A stretch of DNA of 60,122 nt, from assembly GCA_015680685.1 (NCBI GenBank), contig MNCI01034785.1, positions 992,485 through 1,052,606 on the forward strand, in the 5' to 3' direction. Shown piece by piece: positions 12,155 through 23,850 of this stretch. Numbering within the stretch: the first letter of the stretch is position 1; each line of letters begins with the position of its first letter. The translations under genes and the position numbers were made by a program. The DNA is from Gnetum montanum (lineage: Eukaryota > Streptophyta > Gnetopsida > Gnetales > Gnetaceae). The notes beneath the pieces are model-generated. The model made no database searches, was not told the origin of the DNA, and was given only the letters and a program-made list of their open reading frames with translations.

Positions 12155-14106
12155 ATATCTTCTTCTCATAAGAGCAACTCACCACCTAAGGACCATACAC
12201 GAGACAGTCGACAACATAAAACACATAGCCAAAATCAGCCAAGTCCTAAACAATACAAGATAATTTATACTCATCCTGATGGGTATATTCCAAACTTTAC
12301 CTTTATCCTCCATCAATACGAACAGCTGTGATGGAGATATTTTCAAGGTAACATCATGTTACCCCTAGATCGATCAATCTCTAACATGCTTTTCCATGCT
12401 TTGACATAGATTGGCATGACAAAATTGTATGCAGAATATGTTGTGGAAGACTTTGATTTAAGGGATTACTATCCCATAGAAGCACAACATATGAGGGACT
12501 CAAGGTAGGAGAGCCAACATACACTGTTGAAGGACAAAGAGGTCTCGCACGTCCTTGGTGAAACTAGAGATGGTGAACCACTTATAATTGGTTTGCTATC
12601 AAGAGATGTTCCCCCTCTTAAAGAAAGTGAGGTAGGGTATCAGAACCTATGATCAACAATACATATCCTTGGTTCTGATTCCCGTGAACACCAACTGTTC
12701 ATAGAAGGAATAACACATGATAAGGACAAGCACTTAGATCGTCACCACGATCGAGGCCGTAGCAGCCGAAGAGAAGGCAAGAAACATCGTCATGGAGATG
12801 GTTTCCCTTCTTCTTCCCCTTCTTCACATCGATCACCCTCTCCTTCCACATCTGGGCACATCCATGATGAACACAATGGAGAGGATAAAGGTAGACAAAA
12901 TAAGAGACCTCAACGAGAAAGTCAAGAGAGAGGACAAGGGCAAGGATGTAGGGAAAGTAGGGAACGACGAAGACATCATAGGTGTCATAAAGGAGATGAT
13001 CATGATGAGCCCCTACTTGTAACCTAAAGTATGCTTGACATAACGGAGGTTGTTAGAATTCCCACAAGGCATTTAAAAGATAGTCAGATCAAACGCTTAG
13101 ACTTGAACAACATCCCACGATTTGAAGGGGGATACAACGTTGATCCGTAACATCATTTACAGGCATTCCATGATGCTTGTTCCTTGCAGAATTTAGAAAA
13201 TAGTGGAAAAAACTTAAGTTGTTCACAAGGACACTCACCAAGGAAGCAAAGAGTTGGCACCAGTTCTTAGAATCGAAAACCATTAGGAGGTGGAGTATGA
13301 TGCTAGAACTCTTCAACGATAACTATCAGATGTACTCTAGAGTGTTCAATTTGTGTAAGCCGATCCAAGGCTAGAAGAAAGGCACTCATGAACCCTTGGG
13401 TGCTACCATGGCCTGCTACTACACATTGTTACATTGTTGCTCAGGCCATGAGTATGCTCAACAAGATCAAGTTCGCCACATCTTGGATGGGCTAAGGCAT
13501 GAAACGAGAAGAACCCTTGGGACTTATGCCCAAGGGAGACTATCAAAACTTAGAGCCCATGAAGTACATCACTTGTTGGAGCAAGTAGCAAAAGAAGAAG
13601 GTCAGCTACGCAAAAGGGAAATTATAGAAGAATACAATCATGATCCCTGCCTTTGAAAGAAGGGAGCAAAATTTTGTGATGAGGAGGATGAGTCACCACT
13701 CGAAGAGTTGGTGAACAGAAAGACCTTGCCACTTCAAAAGCTCACAATAGAAATAGCGGCTAAGGTAGATGATGTATGGAGTTCCTTAGATTCTAAAATT
13801 GAAACTTTCTTAAAAATTGTAGAAGAGTCTAAGGAAGAACAAAGTAGTGACAAAGGTAAGACAAGGTGGAGAAATTTAGGCCTTGCACATAACAAGGGTA
13901 AGGGGAAAATCACTAACTCCGATGTGGTTGTGGATTTAGACACAGACGATGATGGTGGATGTGAGATCTACCACTATGTCCATCCTAAGGGATGTTGCCC
14001 AATCATCTCACATCTACAAGAGTTTGGGGTGTATGCATTTAATAAAAGAATTAATCAACAGAAAATACCCTGTAGGTTACCTTATCCCCAAGGTAACCCA
14101 AGGTAG
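12155..14106 (+). pseudogene. N1 gag
   Basis: Family-1 Gag. The start is ATA at 12155, where B and D have ATG followed by Ser-Ser-Ser-His. Order of parts: FTFILHQ (about 12295); an Arg/Ser/His-rich stretch at about 12740-12900 (RGRSSRREGKKHRHG, then SPSSHRSPSPS); capsid at about 13040-13660 with LDLNNIPRFEGGYNVDP, LQAFHDACSLQN, HILDGLRHETRRTLGTYAQG and HHLLEQVAKEEGQL; the NRKTLPLQKL region; and the zinc knuckle near 13960-14005, CEIYHYVHPKGCC, with the second Cys lost to Tyr. The C-terminal PYPQGNPR repeats in B. Open pieces are 13396-13656 and 13708-14106; stops separate them. Homologous to Gags at 43394-45379, 51760-53711 and 57540-60122. Confidence 0.85.
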
Positions 14107-15360
14107 TTCCACCAACCATTAACTTATTATCCAAGTGGAACTCCACCACAACCCATCGGGCAGCATCAGAAGTGGCAATACCCATAGTCATGGGGGATTC
14201 CATCGCTGAAACATTAGTACCCTTACTGACAGCCTAACCCTTATGGATATTATGTGTAGCATCTGATTTCTCCAAGTGACTCTATGAGTCACACAACTTC
14301 CCACCGTCACTACCAAGTTTGGGAGTACTTCAAAAGGAATCCTCCTCTGGGAGATACTCCATACCCACACCATCCTCCAAATCCATCTGCACTTCTTCCA
14401 CAAGTAGTTCCCATAACAACTCCTGCTCCAACAATGCAAGGGGAACTTCCTACTCAACTGTAGCAACACCACAATGTGAGATCTGTAAATATTCAACCTG
14501 TTGCTAGTTCTGACAACTATAAAAAGAAAAGACCCTTCTTCAAATCCAAAAGCCCAGAAAAACTCTTGCAACAACAAGCAATTGAGCCCATGTGCACTCC
14601 TCCATCGTCTAACACTTTAGAGCACCCTTCAGTCCAACAGAGCTTAATGCATACGGTTATGTTAACGCATACTGTAATTGACTCGATCAAGGTAGGCTAC
14701 CTTCCCAGGAAACTAACTGACCCTAGGAGTCCCTTAATCTACTTTCAAGTTGTCGGAAATGAACCACATAGGGATCTTCTTGACTCAGGTTCTAGAGTCA
14801 ATTTAATATCACAAGAGATGTATCACGCCTAGAACCTGTCCCAACTTAAGAAGAGGAACATTCAACTAGAGCTGGCAGACTAGTCCATCACCATTCCCTT
14901 GGGATTGGTGGAGGACATCATTACCACTGTGTGTGGTTTGTCTTACCCAGCTTATTTCCTGGTGATTGAAGTCAAAAACAACAAAGGGGGCTTCCTAATT
15001 ATAATGGGAAGGGCCTGGCTAGGTACAGTAGATGCATGCCTTAGGATCTATGATCTTTCCTTGGAAATCTCTAAGATGAACATTTATGGAAATATTGAGA
15101 TGAGGAAAGTTCCATGCATCACATACACTAATTCATCGGGTGATGACATGGAGGAAATGCCTCCGTGCAGTAGGTGTGCCCTTGAAACTTTGAAATAAAG
15201 ATGCCTATATGTAGCAACCACATAACCAGTAGAAGACACCCTGTGGTTAAAAGCTACTAGAAGGAGCAACCAAATATGCATAGAACAAACTAAGGCACTA
15301 ACCCATGCCAAAAACGAAGGTATAGACACATTGGAATATGAGCGTCACCAACTTCCACCC
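14107..15360 (+). pseudogene. N1 aspartic protease and linker
   Basis: After a Pro/Gln/Ser linker (14107-14640), frames at 14476-14832 and 14899-15198 give a retroviral-type aspartic protease that would mature the polyprotein. The active-site strand is DLLDSGSRVNLISQEMYHA, with GAC TCA GGT from 14782. The flap and hydrophobic region read YPAYFLVIEV, and the C-terminal LIIMGRAWLGTVDACL is equivalent to ILGRPWLATADA. A conserved tail with CRCALETLK and YVATT follows to about 15360. Two stops (at about 14831 and 14881) break it. No RT follows: coding similarity ends here and the T-rich block starts. Confidence 0.85.
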
Positions 15361-15509
15361 TTAATCTAAGATCATCAATTGGGAGAAGTTGGATACTTCT
15401 TAGAAATTCAAATAGGTGCTCATTATTTTGGATCTCTCCCTTCCCACTCAGTCATGGGGGAGATGGCCACCTATGCTAATCATATGAGGCACTCAATTCT
15501 TTTATGTTT

Positions 15510-15617
15510 TTGTTTTACAAGTTATTGTTTTACACATTTTTGTTTTACAAATTTCTTTAACTTTTCTAGTTTTTGTTTTACAACTTTCTTTAACTTTTCT
15601 TGTTTTTGTTTTACAAC
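15510..15617 (+). repeat. T-rich 33-bp tandem repeat
   Basis: Units beginning TGTTTTACAA start at 15541, 15574 and 15607, a 33-bp period, with a less regular copy at 15510. Followed by a (GT)n tract at 15639-15659. A matching GTAAAAC-rich tract lies at 41818-41890 in B. Confidence 0.75.
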
Positions 15618-15638
15618 ATCATCATACTTTTCAATTTT

Positions 15639-15659
15639 GTGTGTGTGTGTGTGCGTGTG
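15639..15659 (+). repeat. (GT)n microsatellite
   Basis: Alternating GT with one GC interruption. Confidence 0.85.
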
Positions 15660-17410
15660 TTATCCACCCTATAATTTTTTCACCCAATAAGTGTTTTTCA
15701 TGATGGTGTGAACTATTTTCATGTTGATTGCTAATGTTTGGTTTTTACTTTAAGTTATCATGTTGATACCAAGGTATGTTTCTTTTGATATGGTAGGCAA
15801 TGAGACCACTTCATCCATCCATTCACCAGTTTCTATGGTCTCTCTCGGCTTGGAAATGTACAGTCCCCTTCTAATAAGAACTTAAGCAAATTGATGATTG
15901 GGCATTTCTCAAACTAAGGAAGGACTCAAGGATTGAAAAGGGTGTGACTTCAACTGAACTTGATGCTTTTGTGTTGGCAATTCTCTTGGGTTCTTGGATG
16001 TTTTCTTTTTACATTTTCTTACCGTTCTGATGTTACCCCAACTATCGAAAGCTGAGACAATACAAATAAAAAGTATTTGCATGGTGTGGTTCTCACGCAT
16101 AAAAACACAAAACACAAAAAGAAGAAAAAAAGAAAAAAAACTAAGTGAGAATTCAAAGCACACCCCTTAGATGAAATAACATTTGGCTACAAGCACTGGT
16201 TATGGAACCAAAAGTGTTACCTCTAACTAAGGCCCTTCTCACCTCCCATTCTCTCCTTTATTTCGTCAGAATGGTGGTGACTCTTGGGGAAGGTATCCTT
16301 GTTATCCAAGTGGATGGTTTTTCCGAATGCATCGATGTGAAGTCACTGCATGTGGTTGGTTTGAGGCTAGAATTGGAATGGGATTTGCTAAGTCACATTA
16401 ATCATGAAACACATAAGGGGCTATACACCACCTTGTTCATGGGATTCCATTCCATCCTCTTCTCTCCACCCTTCTCTCCATTGTTCACCTCATTGCTGAT
16501 TGTATCATTAGTATATGTTTTGGTGGATGCATTATTTTCTTTTTGGTAAATTCTTGCGGTTAAGACTTTAACTTTTGTTCCAATTAACATTCCTGGAGCC
16601 TATGGACTCTTTGAATGTGAGTTTGTCAGGGCATTAAGGGCATGAGCCTGCTTTGGGGAGGACCCACTGACATTCCTATTTGGGGCATTAGTTAACTTCT
16701 TTTCCTTAATATTTTGCAATTAATTTTATTTTGTTCATTTTCATCTTGAGATCCATTTCATCGATGCCATAGTTGTCCCTTTTTATCTATCTTTCTTACT
16801 CCTTTCCTTTCTCCATTCTAACGCTACCAGAGGTTCACGATTAGTCATGGGGGTACGGGGCCCGATTTTTCAATTTTCTCTTAACTTTGAATTTTTTTCA
16901 ATTCTTTCTTAACCCCTACACCTTTGGTAGTCATCATTACTATATCTCCCAATCCATATCAGCCATACCACAACCTAGCCAAAGAACTTACATCGAAGCA
17001 AGGTATCAATTACATGATGAATCATTGACCCTTGCTAATATAAGATTGTGTTGTGTGTGCAGATGGTAATTATGCAACAACGGACTGGATTTAGAGGGAA
17101 CACATGGAATGGAGTAGTGCTATAGCAGCTATGCAAGGAGCAAGATGGATGGCATGCTTACCGATGGACAATGGAAGGCGCAATCTTGGCGTTGGCAGCA
17201 ACAACAATTATTTCTCTCTCTCTCTTTCTCAACTACCAACTAAGGCTTGATGTCATTGTAATAAGGTGTTCATCCTTGTTGTCATGAACACTAGTTTTTT
17301 CAAGTCTTGTAATGATGATCCGTTCACATGTCATCCCATTAGTTTCATTCCCCTCAATAATCCCATACCTTCCCAATATTATTGTAAGGAAGTCGAGGAT
17401 GATTTTTCAT

Positions 17411-17425
17411 TCAATCATGGGGGTA
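17411..17425 (+). other. N1 polypurine tract
   Basis: TCAATCATGGGGGTA abuts the 3' LTR start. The same AGTCATGGGGGT word also occurs about 570 bases upstream, near 16844-16855. Confidence 0.65.
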
Positions 17426-18456
17426 TGATGAGACGTGATTCGCATAGGCCACGATATCACGTATACGATATCGCGTCGTCCCTTGTGATATCGCATACGC
17501 GATATCACGTTCTGTCACCATATCTATAAATAAGAGGTGGCTTTCCCTTGTTTCCTCATCCTGCGATAGAAGTAGGGAAACTCTGGCAGTTTGATCACTC
17601 CAGAGATAGAATATTTTCCATGTGCCCGCAGTAGGAGTCCTAAAGTGAACAAATCTTTATTCGAGAAACATTGTAGCTTAACACAAGCTGTGTATGGAAA
17701 TAAAGATGAACTTCCTGGATAAACCTTGGAGTGCATGGAATAGGATTTTATTTATTATTTTCTCTCTCACCCTTAAACTCCTAGAATGCGATATGAGTAT
17801 GACTTGATTACGAGCATCTAAGGATGTGTACGGTTAGTCAAGGAATCGGCTACTCATCACAACGTGGTATGAATATGACTTGATTACGAGCATCTAGTGT
17901 GGCTACTTGGTAACCTAGTGGCATATTCAGGATATACGCTTTGTAATCCCAGTAGTAGTCATGCACAAAGATGTGTACAGTTAGTCAAGGAATCAGCTGC
18001 TCTTCACACTTAGGCTAGATTAGATTCTTTCAACCCTTTCCTCCTAGTTAAGTGCCTTAGTATGATTACTTCGAGCACGTGCGTTACGCGGAGTGATCCC
18101 AGCAACAATTAGCATTTGGTAGCTGCAGTTGCATTGGTTCAGGGTATGTACGGTAAGTGGGAATGGATGCTGATGCTAGGTTAATTTAGACTTAGTCATT
18201 AGTTAGAGCTAGTTAGTTTCTCAACCCTTCACCTTGATAGCATAGGAGAAAAACATAAAAACTATAAAAAATCATATACCTTGGACTTACTTAACCATAC
18301 ATTGTGACAACTACAAGTAAGTCTGGGAAGACAATGAATGATTAACCCCCAGTGTTCCATGGGGCATGTAGGAAATTAGTCTGTGGAGTTCTACCAGATT
18401 ACACATGCTACGCTCATTTTGTATGGTTGAGTGTAGGGGTACCTTGCCACTCATCA
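17426..18456 (+). repeat. Element N1 3' LTR
   Basis: 1031 bp. It begins TGATGAGACGTG and ends CTCATCA. It matches 11030-12012 except for the expanded GATATC block at 17453-17508. Confidence 0.9.
17453..17532 (+). promoter_or_regulatory. N1 3' LTR U3: four GATATC motifs and TATA box
   Basis: GATATC starts at 17453, 17467, 17487 and 17501, giving spacings of 14, 20 and 14. The last pair forms a perfect palindrome, arms GTGATATCGC (17485-17494) and GCGATATCAC (17499-17508) around ATAC. TATAAATA at 17525-17532 follows after 18 bp. Confidence 0.75.
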
Positions 18457-19020
18457 ACAGTGCACAATCCGCAGAGTGTACGTAGATGATGGTGCAGCAA
18501 AAAATGTAGTCTTGTATTCCGTCATCGACAAGCTAGGCCTAGCAGATGAAATCAGGCCAACCAAAACCACATGTCTAAAACCCTTCAATGGATCATGTGT
18601 CATAATCAGGGGTATAATCAACTTAGCCTTTGTAGCATGAGAGAAATTCCCCACAAGTGCGGATTTCACTGTCATTGAGGAGATGCTAGGTTTCAATATG
18701 ATTCTAGGTAGGCCTTGGCTATCCTAACTAAGGGCCATCTCCTCTCCCATCCACCAAGAAATCCACCTTCCATATGAAGGCGGTAAAGTTATTATCCACG
18801 GTGATAATGCTTCCTCTTCGACTATCCACGACATAGACATGGCACAAGTTTTGAAAGAAGAGTTTCTTGGTAGTACACCTAGGGTAACCAACACAATGCC
18901 TAAGGCTAACACACCTGAATGAGTTGTTGAATCCAACAGCCCCCAGGGGATCCTAAGACTTGCATGCCCCCTAAAACATAAAATTACAAAAAAACATGGC
19001 CCAAAAGGCATTAAACTAGC
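18457..19020 (+). pseudogene. Element O aspartic protease
   Basis: The protease of O resumes after N1. VYVDDGAAKNVVLYSVIDKL carries the active-site D-G-A (GAT GGT GCA at 18488-18496). CLKPFNGSCVIIRGIINLAF follows, then MLGFNMILGRPWLS near 18690-18725, the standard C-terminal motif of Ty3 proteases. A tail to about 19015 is in partial frame. RT does not follow; within about 300 bases the 3' LTR begins, so pol downstream of the protease was lost before or at insertion. Confidence 0.8.
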
Positions 19021-19314
19021 TTATGGCCCATAACGACCTAAAACTATTACTTTTTGCATTGCTTTTATTTTATTCATACATTTTAACTCTATGTACAACA
19101 GGTGTGCTTGATGTTGTTTTCTTCCTAGTTGATTTTTGTAGGATCTTGTAGACACAGAATGACCATGCATGCAGCATCACACCTTACACAAGCAAGGTAA
19201 GTAAATAGTTTGCTATGACTATAAACTAGCACAAATAGTCTTGGCATTATGACTTAAAACTAATACTGTAGAATAGTCCTGGTGTCATGACTTAAAAATG
19301 ATACCATAGAATCG
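19021..19314 (+). other. Element O 3' interior, non-coding
   Basis: No coding similarity. It ends with a 38-bp tandem duplication (19234-19309) against the LTR. No clear polypurine tract precedes the LTR. Confidence 0.5.
19234..19309 (+). repeat. 38-bp tandem duplication
   Basis: Two adjoining 38-base units at 19234-19271 and 19272-19309, each starting AATAGTC and containing ATGACTTAAAA, differ at several positions. Confidence 0.75.
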
Positions 19315-20729
19315 TGAAACACCAATAATTTCGGCCTAACACTTTGAAATGAGAATGGCTCAAGCCCTTTTGAGCATTTAGGAGGAAAAATGTGACTAAG
19401 ACATGGGACTCACGCCTAGCTTGCTCACACTGTCAAGCTAGCTTTCCCTCAGCATGATTAACTCTAACAACTTTAAAATCAAGTAAAAATGATCCAAATA
19501 TAAGGGTGAAAGACATCCTCAATGACCATTGATGTCCACTCTAGGTCTCAGTATTCAAAATTCAAATATCAAGCCAAATTGTACACATTTTCCAACACAC
19601 ACTGTAGCTCACATTGCACTCACGCTACACTCATGATGGCAGTGTGAGTCTAGTGTGACCAACTCTGGGAGCCTCCAAACTAAGTCAAAATGATCTATTT
19701 TAAAGGTGTAAATCATCCTTAGGGTTTAATGTCAATAATTTCCAGTCCCAACCTCCAGAATCCTAGTTTCAAGTCCAAAATTATAGGATTTTGTCACTCA
19801 CGCTGTAGCTCATGCTACACTCATGCTGGTAGCATGAGTCCAATGTGAGCTGCCAAAAGTGGCTCCAAACAAGAAAAATATAGGCTCAATTTCTAGATTT
19901 CATATCAATCTTAGGGTTAGGCATAGTCAGGAAACTATTGCACCTAAGAAATAGGATTCAAAAATCAACATTTTGAGTAAAACATGTCATTTTACCTCAC
20001 TCACACTAAGGTCAAGCTCGGAACACGCTGGCAACGTGAGTCCAGCGTGAGTACAGTGTGAGTACAACTCACACATGTTGGTAGTGTGAGTGCAGCATGA
20101 GTACTGCCTAGACAATAGCACTCCAAACACATGCTAAGGACATGCCAAGGCTAGATCAACTCATGCTGGAAGCCTTGGTGACATGGAAACACCTTAAATA
20201 GCCACAAAACCACTTGAATCAACATCCTGTAGTAGTCGATCCATGGTCAAGTAGTCGATCCATGGTCAAGCAGTCGATCCATGGTCAAGTGAGCCGGGAT
20301 CAAATTTTCTTGTTCTACACTATCATGTTCATTGTAAATTTTACACGTTGTAAGATACAATACATCTAGTCAAGAACATAGCTTGCCCACACACGTCCAA
20401 CTCACATACAGTTGTCCATCAGACACATGTCACTTGATCCATTTTCCTCTCAATTCTCAACCATTGATTCCATTCAAGAATTCCATACCTGAGCCTAGCC
20501 AAACCCTATAAATACCTTTTCAATTCACATAAATAGGGTTAGAAATTTTGAAGGTTGATGGCATAGGAAACTCAGACTAGCAAACCTTGGGTGCTTGTGC
20601 ACTCTTGACTCCTAGCATCCAAGCACTCCTGAAACACATCACATCACCTTGGGGCTTGACGCTTGACTTTCCATCTACACGTGCAACTACGCTTTGACTG
20701 ATGCACATCTTTTCTAAGAAATATGTTGG
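19315..20729 (+). repeat. Element O 3' LTR, part 1
   Basis: Matches 6274 to about 7618. Interrupted after AAGAAATA by insertion X. TATA box at 20507-20514; three minisatellite units at 20232-20288. Confidence 0.85.
20232..20288 (+). repeat. 19-bp minisatellite, three units
   Basis: Units start at 20232, 20251 and 20270; the 5' LTR has two. Confidence 0.85.
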
Positions 20730-22340
20730 TGATCATTTGGGATGTGACCACCAACGAGTGTCCTCGAACAGGATTTAGGTGCTTGCTAGTCTCTAGCAAC
20801 ACCAAGGCCTAGATACCTCCAAATAGACTCAGTAGTTAATGTGAGTATGTGTGTATGCTGTTGCGACGTGCGATTGTGAAACATGAAACGATTGCGTTGT
20901 GTGTAAACTACAAATAACTTACTTTAAAGAGATTTAGCCAACTTTGCCAAGTACTATGAGTTTTTAAGAGTTCCTATTTTGTTCAATTACCTAGTCTACA
21001 TGGTCCTTATAATACCTACTTGTAACAAATAGAATTTTGCAAAAACATTTGAGCAAAACTATGTGAATCTACTTCTAATTTTCCCTAGGGAAAGAGATAG
21101 TTCCACAAGAAAACTAGAAATAGAGCAAGATTCGATGGAAATAGATAGAAAAGAAAGCAGATTTGGGTAGACCTCAAATATTTAAACAAGGTAAAATGAC
21201 ACAAGTAAACACATCACAAAAAAGCTATCCCAAATTCAATATCTACGAATTGTTCAAACTTCCAAGGCTCAAATAAACAATTTCTTCAAGACAATCCTAC
21301 TATGCTACCAAAAATTGCTGCGTTAACTACCATGTTCGAGACTCCATTTTGGCTGGATAATGGATGTCAAAAATTGCATTCAACAGAACCTTCAAAAGAC
21401 TTGACAATTTCTGATTAAAATACCATGGAGATTCACTTTAAAGATAAAAAGAAGCTATTCTAGTCCCATCAAAATATCAAAGATTTTATGAACCCTCTTG
21501 ACTATTGAATCATTCAACAGCATGACTACAAGTAGAGGCTCTCTTACAACGATCTCAATAGCAGTTCCTATAAGTTACACAATAACAAAATTTACTACTA
21601 AAATGCTCTTAAGGCTTTTAAACACAAGCTCTTCTATGGCAAAATTTTAATAGAAATTTCTATCGGGCAACAAGAACAATAAGAGCAATCTAAAAATCCC
21701 AAAATTGCTTGCCAAGGATGATACTATCTAAACCAATAGCTAAACAATTTAAACAAAATAAAAAAAATAAAACATAACTCATAGGACTATGACAAAGAGG
21801 CTGAAATCTTTACCCTAGCAAGCCATCTTACAAGTAATCGTTAACAATTTCTTCTTTACAATGCTCTTCTCAAGACCCCAAGTGTGTCTCCAAGTGAGAG
21901 CCCAAGTGTGATCCCAATGTCTTTCCAAAAGTGTGATGTATGAGACCCCAAGTGATGATGATCCTCCCTCATTGACCCTTAAAACCTTTTTATAGGGTTC
22001 AAAGGTAGGTAGGTAAGTTACAAAATATCTTGGATGGTTATAACCACCATAGAGAGAAAAAAGCTACAATGGACAAGTGTCCTATCCAATTACCAAGTGT
22101 CTTCATTCAGTCGCCAAGTGGTCACCATGGAGATAAACAAGTTGTAGATGACAAGTGTCTAGTTCATGTATGATATTGGATAAATATCCCATTTTTTTCT
22201 TTGAACATATTTTTTCATAGAGGTATCCAATATTTACATCCAATGTTCATCTCCGTTAAGTTGAGGCTTTAGAAATGTTTCAAGAAACTCCTATGTCTAG
22301 TGAGGAATCTAGGTCTTCACAAAAGAATATAATTGAATAT
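20730..22340. other. Insertion X, non-coding left part
   Basis: No coding similarity. A minus-sense TATA-like word lies near 21989, and repeated CCAAGTGT words lie at 21889-21955 and 22095-22120. It could be an LTR of unknown type. Confidence 0.3.
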
Positions 22341-23394
22341 AAAATTGATTTAGGAGATGGCCGATGAAGAAAAAAAAAAAGAAAATATATTTTTCAAAAG
22401 TGAAGGCCTTAAATAATTTTCCAAAGTTAACTGAGAGATATTGTGGAGGATGCCATATGCAGTTAAACCAACTGCCCGATAGCTTTTCCTACACATAGCC
22501 CATCTCTGTAGCTTATGCTCCACTACATTGAACTTTTCTCGCCCACTGAACCTCCTAAAAATATGATGGTATTTGGAACCACTTCTACGCATGGTTCAGC
22601 AGCAATTGCCATCTCTTTCTCCATCTCTCACGGTCTCGCTCCCGCTCTTTGTCTCTGCATCTCTCCATTATCACAGGAGCGAGGGCTAAAGATTTTTTTT
22701 ATAGAAAAATGCATGCCTATCATTGCTTAGGTAATGTTGTTACTTCTTACACTGGCATGCATGTGTCTATGGGCACTGCGCTATCTCCTACAATAGGACA
22801 AGCAGAGCATTCACTAGTGAAAATGGTGTGAGGGTCACTGGCGGCAGCAAAACTGCGCCTTGCATCAAACGGTGCTTGTGCAGACCAGGATAGTCCACCA
22901 TGAACATGACTTGCCAAAGAGGATCTTCCCTGATTCACAAACTCTTACTTCTTTCCCACCTCCGGTCAATCACTGGACGTAAACTCCTTTAAAACATCAA
23001 AAAACACGAAAAACACTGCCAAGTTTCAAAAATCCTCAAATGAATGGTCCCAAGCTTCAGTCCATAGGCCTCAGATTACCAAGAACAGTGCCAAACTCCA
23101 TAAGATCATGCAATGAAAATCTACATCTTCTCAATCTTAATGAGAGTAGCACCAAACATTCTGAAACCGTATGCCCATGAAAAATTTGGGGGAAGAGAAA
23201 TAGAAAGATGTGGTCTGCAAATTTGCTACCCACCTACACTTTCTTTGTTCTGTGCTTTTTTTTTTTAGTTTTTTAAAATTCTGTAAAATTAATAAGAAAA
23301 ATAAATAAATAAGAAGTTGCACGTAAGCTTGACCAAGTGAAGTAGCAACTGTTTTTGCACACGTAGCACGTTTCTCTACATCATCTCCCTAGAT

Positions 23395-23555
23395 GGTGAT
23401 GTGTCTCCTTATTAACCACAGATTAAAAATTATTCTAGCTTTTCTAGGTACTGAATCCATTCACGGTCACAGATTACATGACTTCTCAAGGAATGTGTGG
23501 GTGTAGATGCAGAGTTTCTTTGATGACACAGTGTAGGTACTTCATTTTCTCCATT
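23395..23555 (-). pseudogene. Cytochrome P450 fragment (K-helix region)
   Basis: Minus translation gives MEKMKYLHCVIKETLHLHPH, the K-helix ExxR region of plant P450s (KYLxxVIKETLRLHPP). The invariant Arg of ETLR is His here. It continues SVTVNG and, after a shift, FSVPRKARIIFNLWLIRR, matching the family's GYxIPKxTRVxxNxWAIGRD. The heme-binding Cys region (FxxGxRxCxG) is not found downstream. It is a captured or retained exon-size piece of about 50 codons, with stops, and cannot be functional. Subfamily is uncertain; this class of wording is typical of A-type plant P450s. Confidence 0.7.
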
Positions 23556-23850
23556 CAGGTCCAAGAAAATATAAAACAGTGCATGGTGTAGGTGCAGGGA
23601 TCCTGCTAAATACTATCGGTGAGTTCTCTCCCATAGAAAAATGTACATTTCTTGTCCTTTCTGTAAATTTGAAACTAGGCCTTGTGTGAATATAAATCGC
23701 AAATGCATGAACGTCTTGAATGACAAGGGTAGCACCACCAGGGCAACAAAAATGGAACCGAAGTGCAACATCCATCTGTGACAAGGATACCTGAGATGAC
23801 CCTGTAGTTGCAGCATTGAGAACACTTGCTTCTTCATGTCTCACAGTCCT
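23556..23850 (-). other. Open stretch between P450 and HSP70 fragments
   Basis: About 100 codons are open on the minus strand (23542-23853) but match nothing recognised. It may be intron or another captured piece. Confidence 0.3.

Larger units (their letters stand above)
15361..17410 (+). other. N1 3' non-coding block conserved in family 1
   Basis: About 2 kb with no polymerase or integrase motif. It is collinear with 40018-41911 (reverse strand) in element B: a GTTTTAC-rich T tract, an AAGGGGTGTGC block near 16164, the CACCACCTTGTTC block near 16427, an inner polypurine-like motif near 16844, and a CTCTCTCTC tract near 17214. An open frame at 16202-16549 is not kept in B, so the conservation looks like RNA or DNA function, or common descent, rather than a protein. 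Confidence 0.7.
11030..18456 (+). mobile_element. Element N1: family-1 gag-protease LTR element
   Basis: A complete LTR-to-LTR insertion of 7427 bp in the protease region of O. LTRs are 11030-12012 and 17426-18456. Flanks are GTAGT and ACAGT, a likely 5-bp target duplication with two transitions. Order: LTR, primer site complementary to tRNA-Asp, gag, aspartic protease, about 2.1 kb non-coding, polypurine tract, LTR. No RT, RNase H or integrase motif is seen in any frame, and spacing leaves no room for them before the non-coding block, which is shared with B. It is therefore a non-autonomous element that would need polymerase and integrase from another element. Confidence 0.88.

Noticed and set aside
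15379-15690. 103-codon frame with repeated Phe-Cys-Phe-Thr
   Set aside because: It is the translation of a T-rich 33-bp tandem repeat and a GT microsatellite.
16202-16549. 115-codon open frame in the N1 3' block
   Set aside because: The collinear region in element B has stops in all frames, and substitutions do not favour synonymous sites by eye. Treated as non-coding.
17453-17508. GATATC repeats as a CRISPR-like or prophage-type array
   Set aside because: The units are short palindromes inside an LTR promoter of a plant retrotransposon, with no spacer structure.
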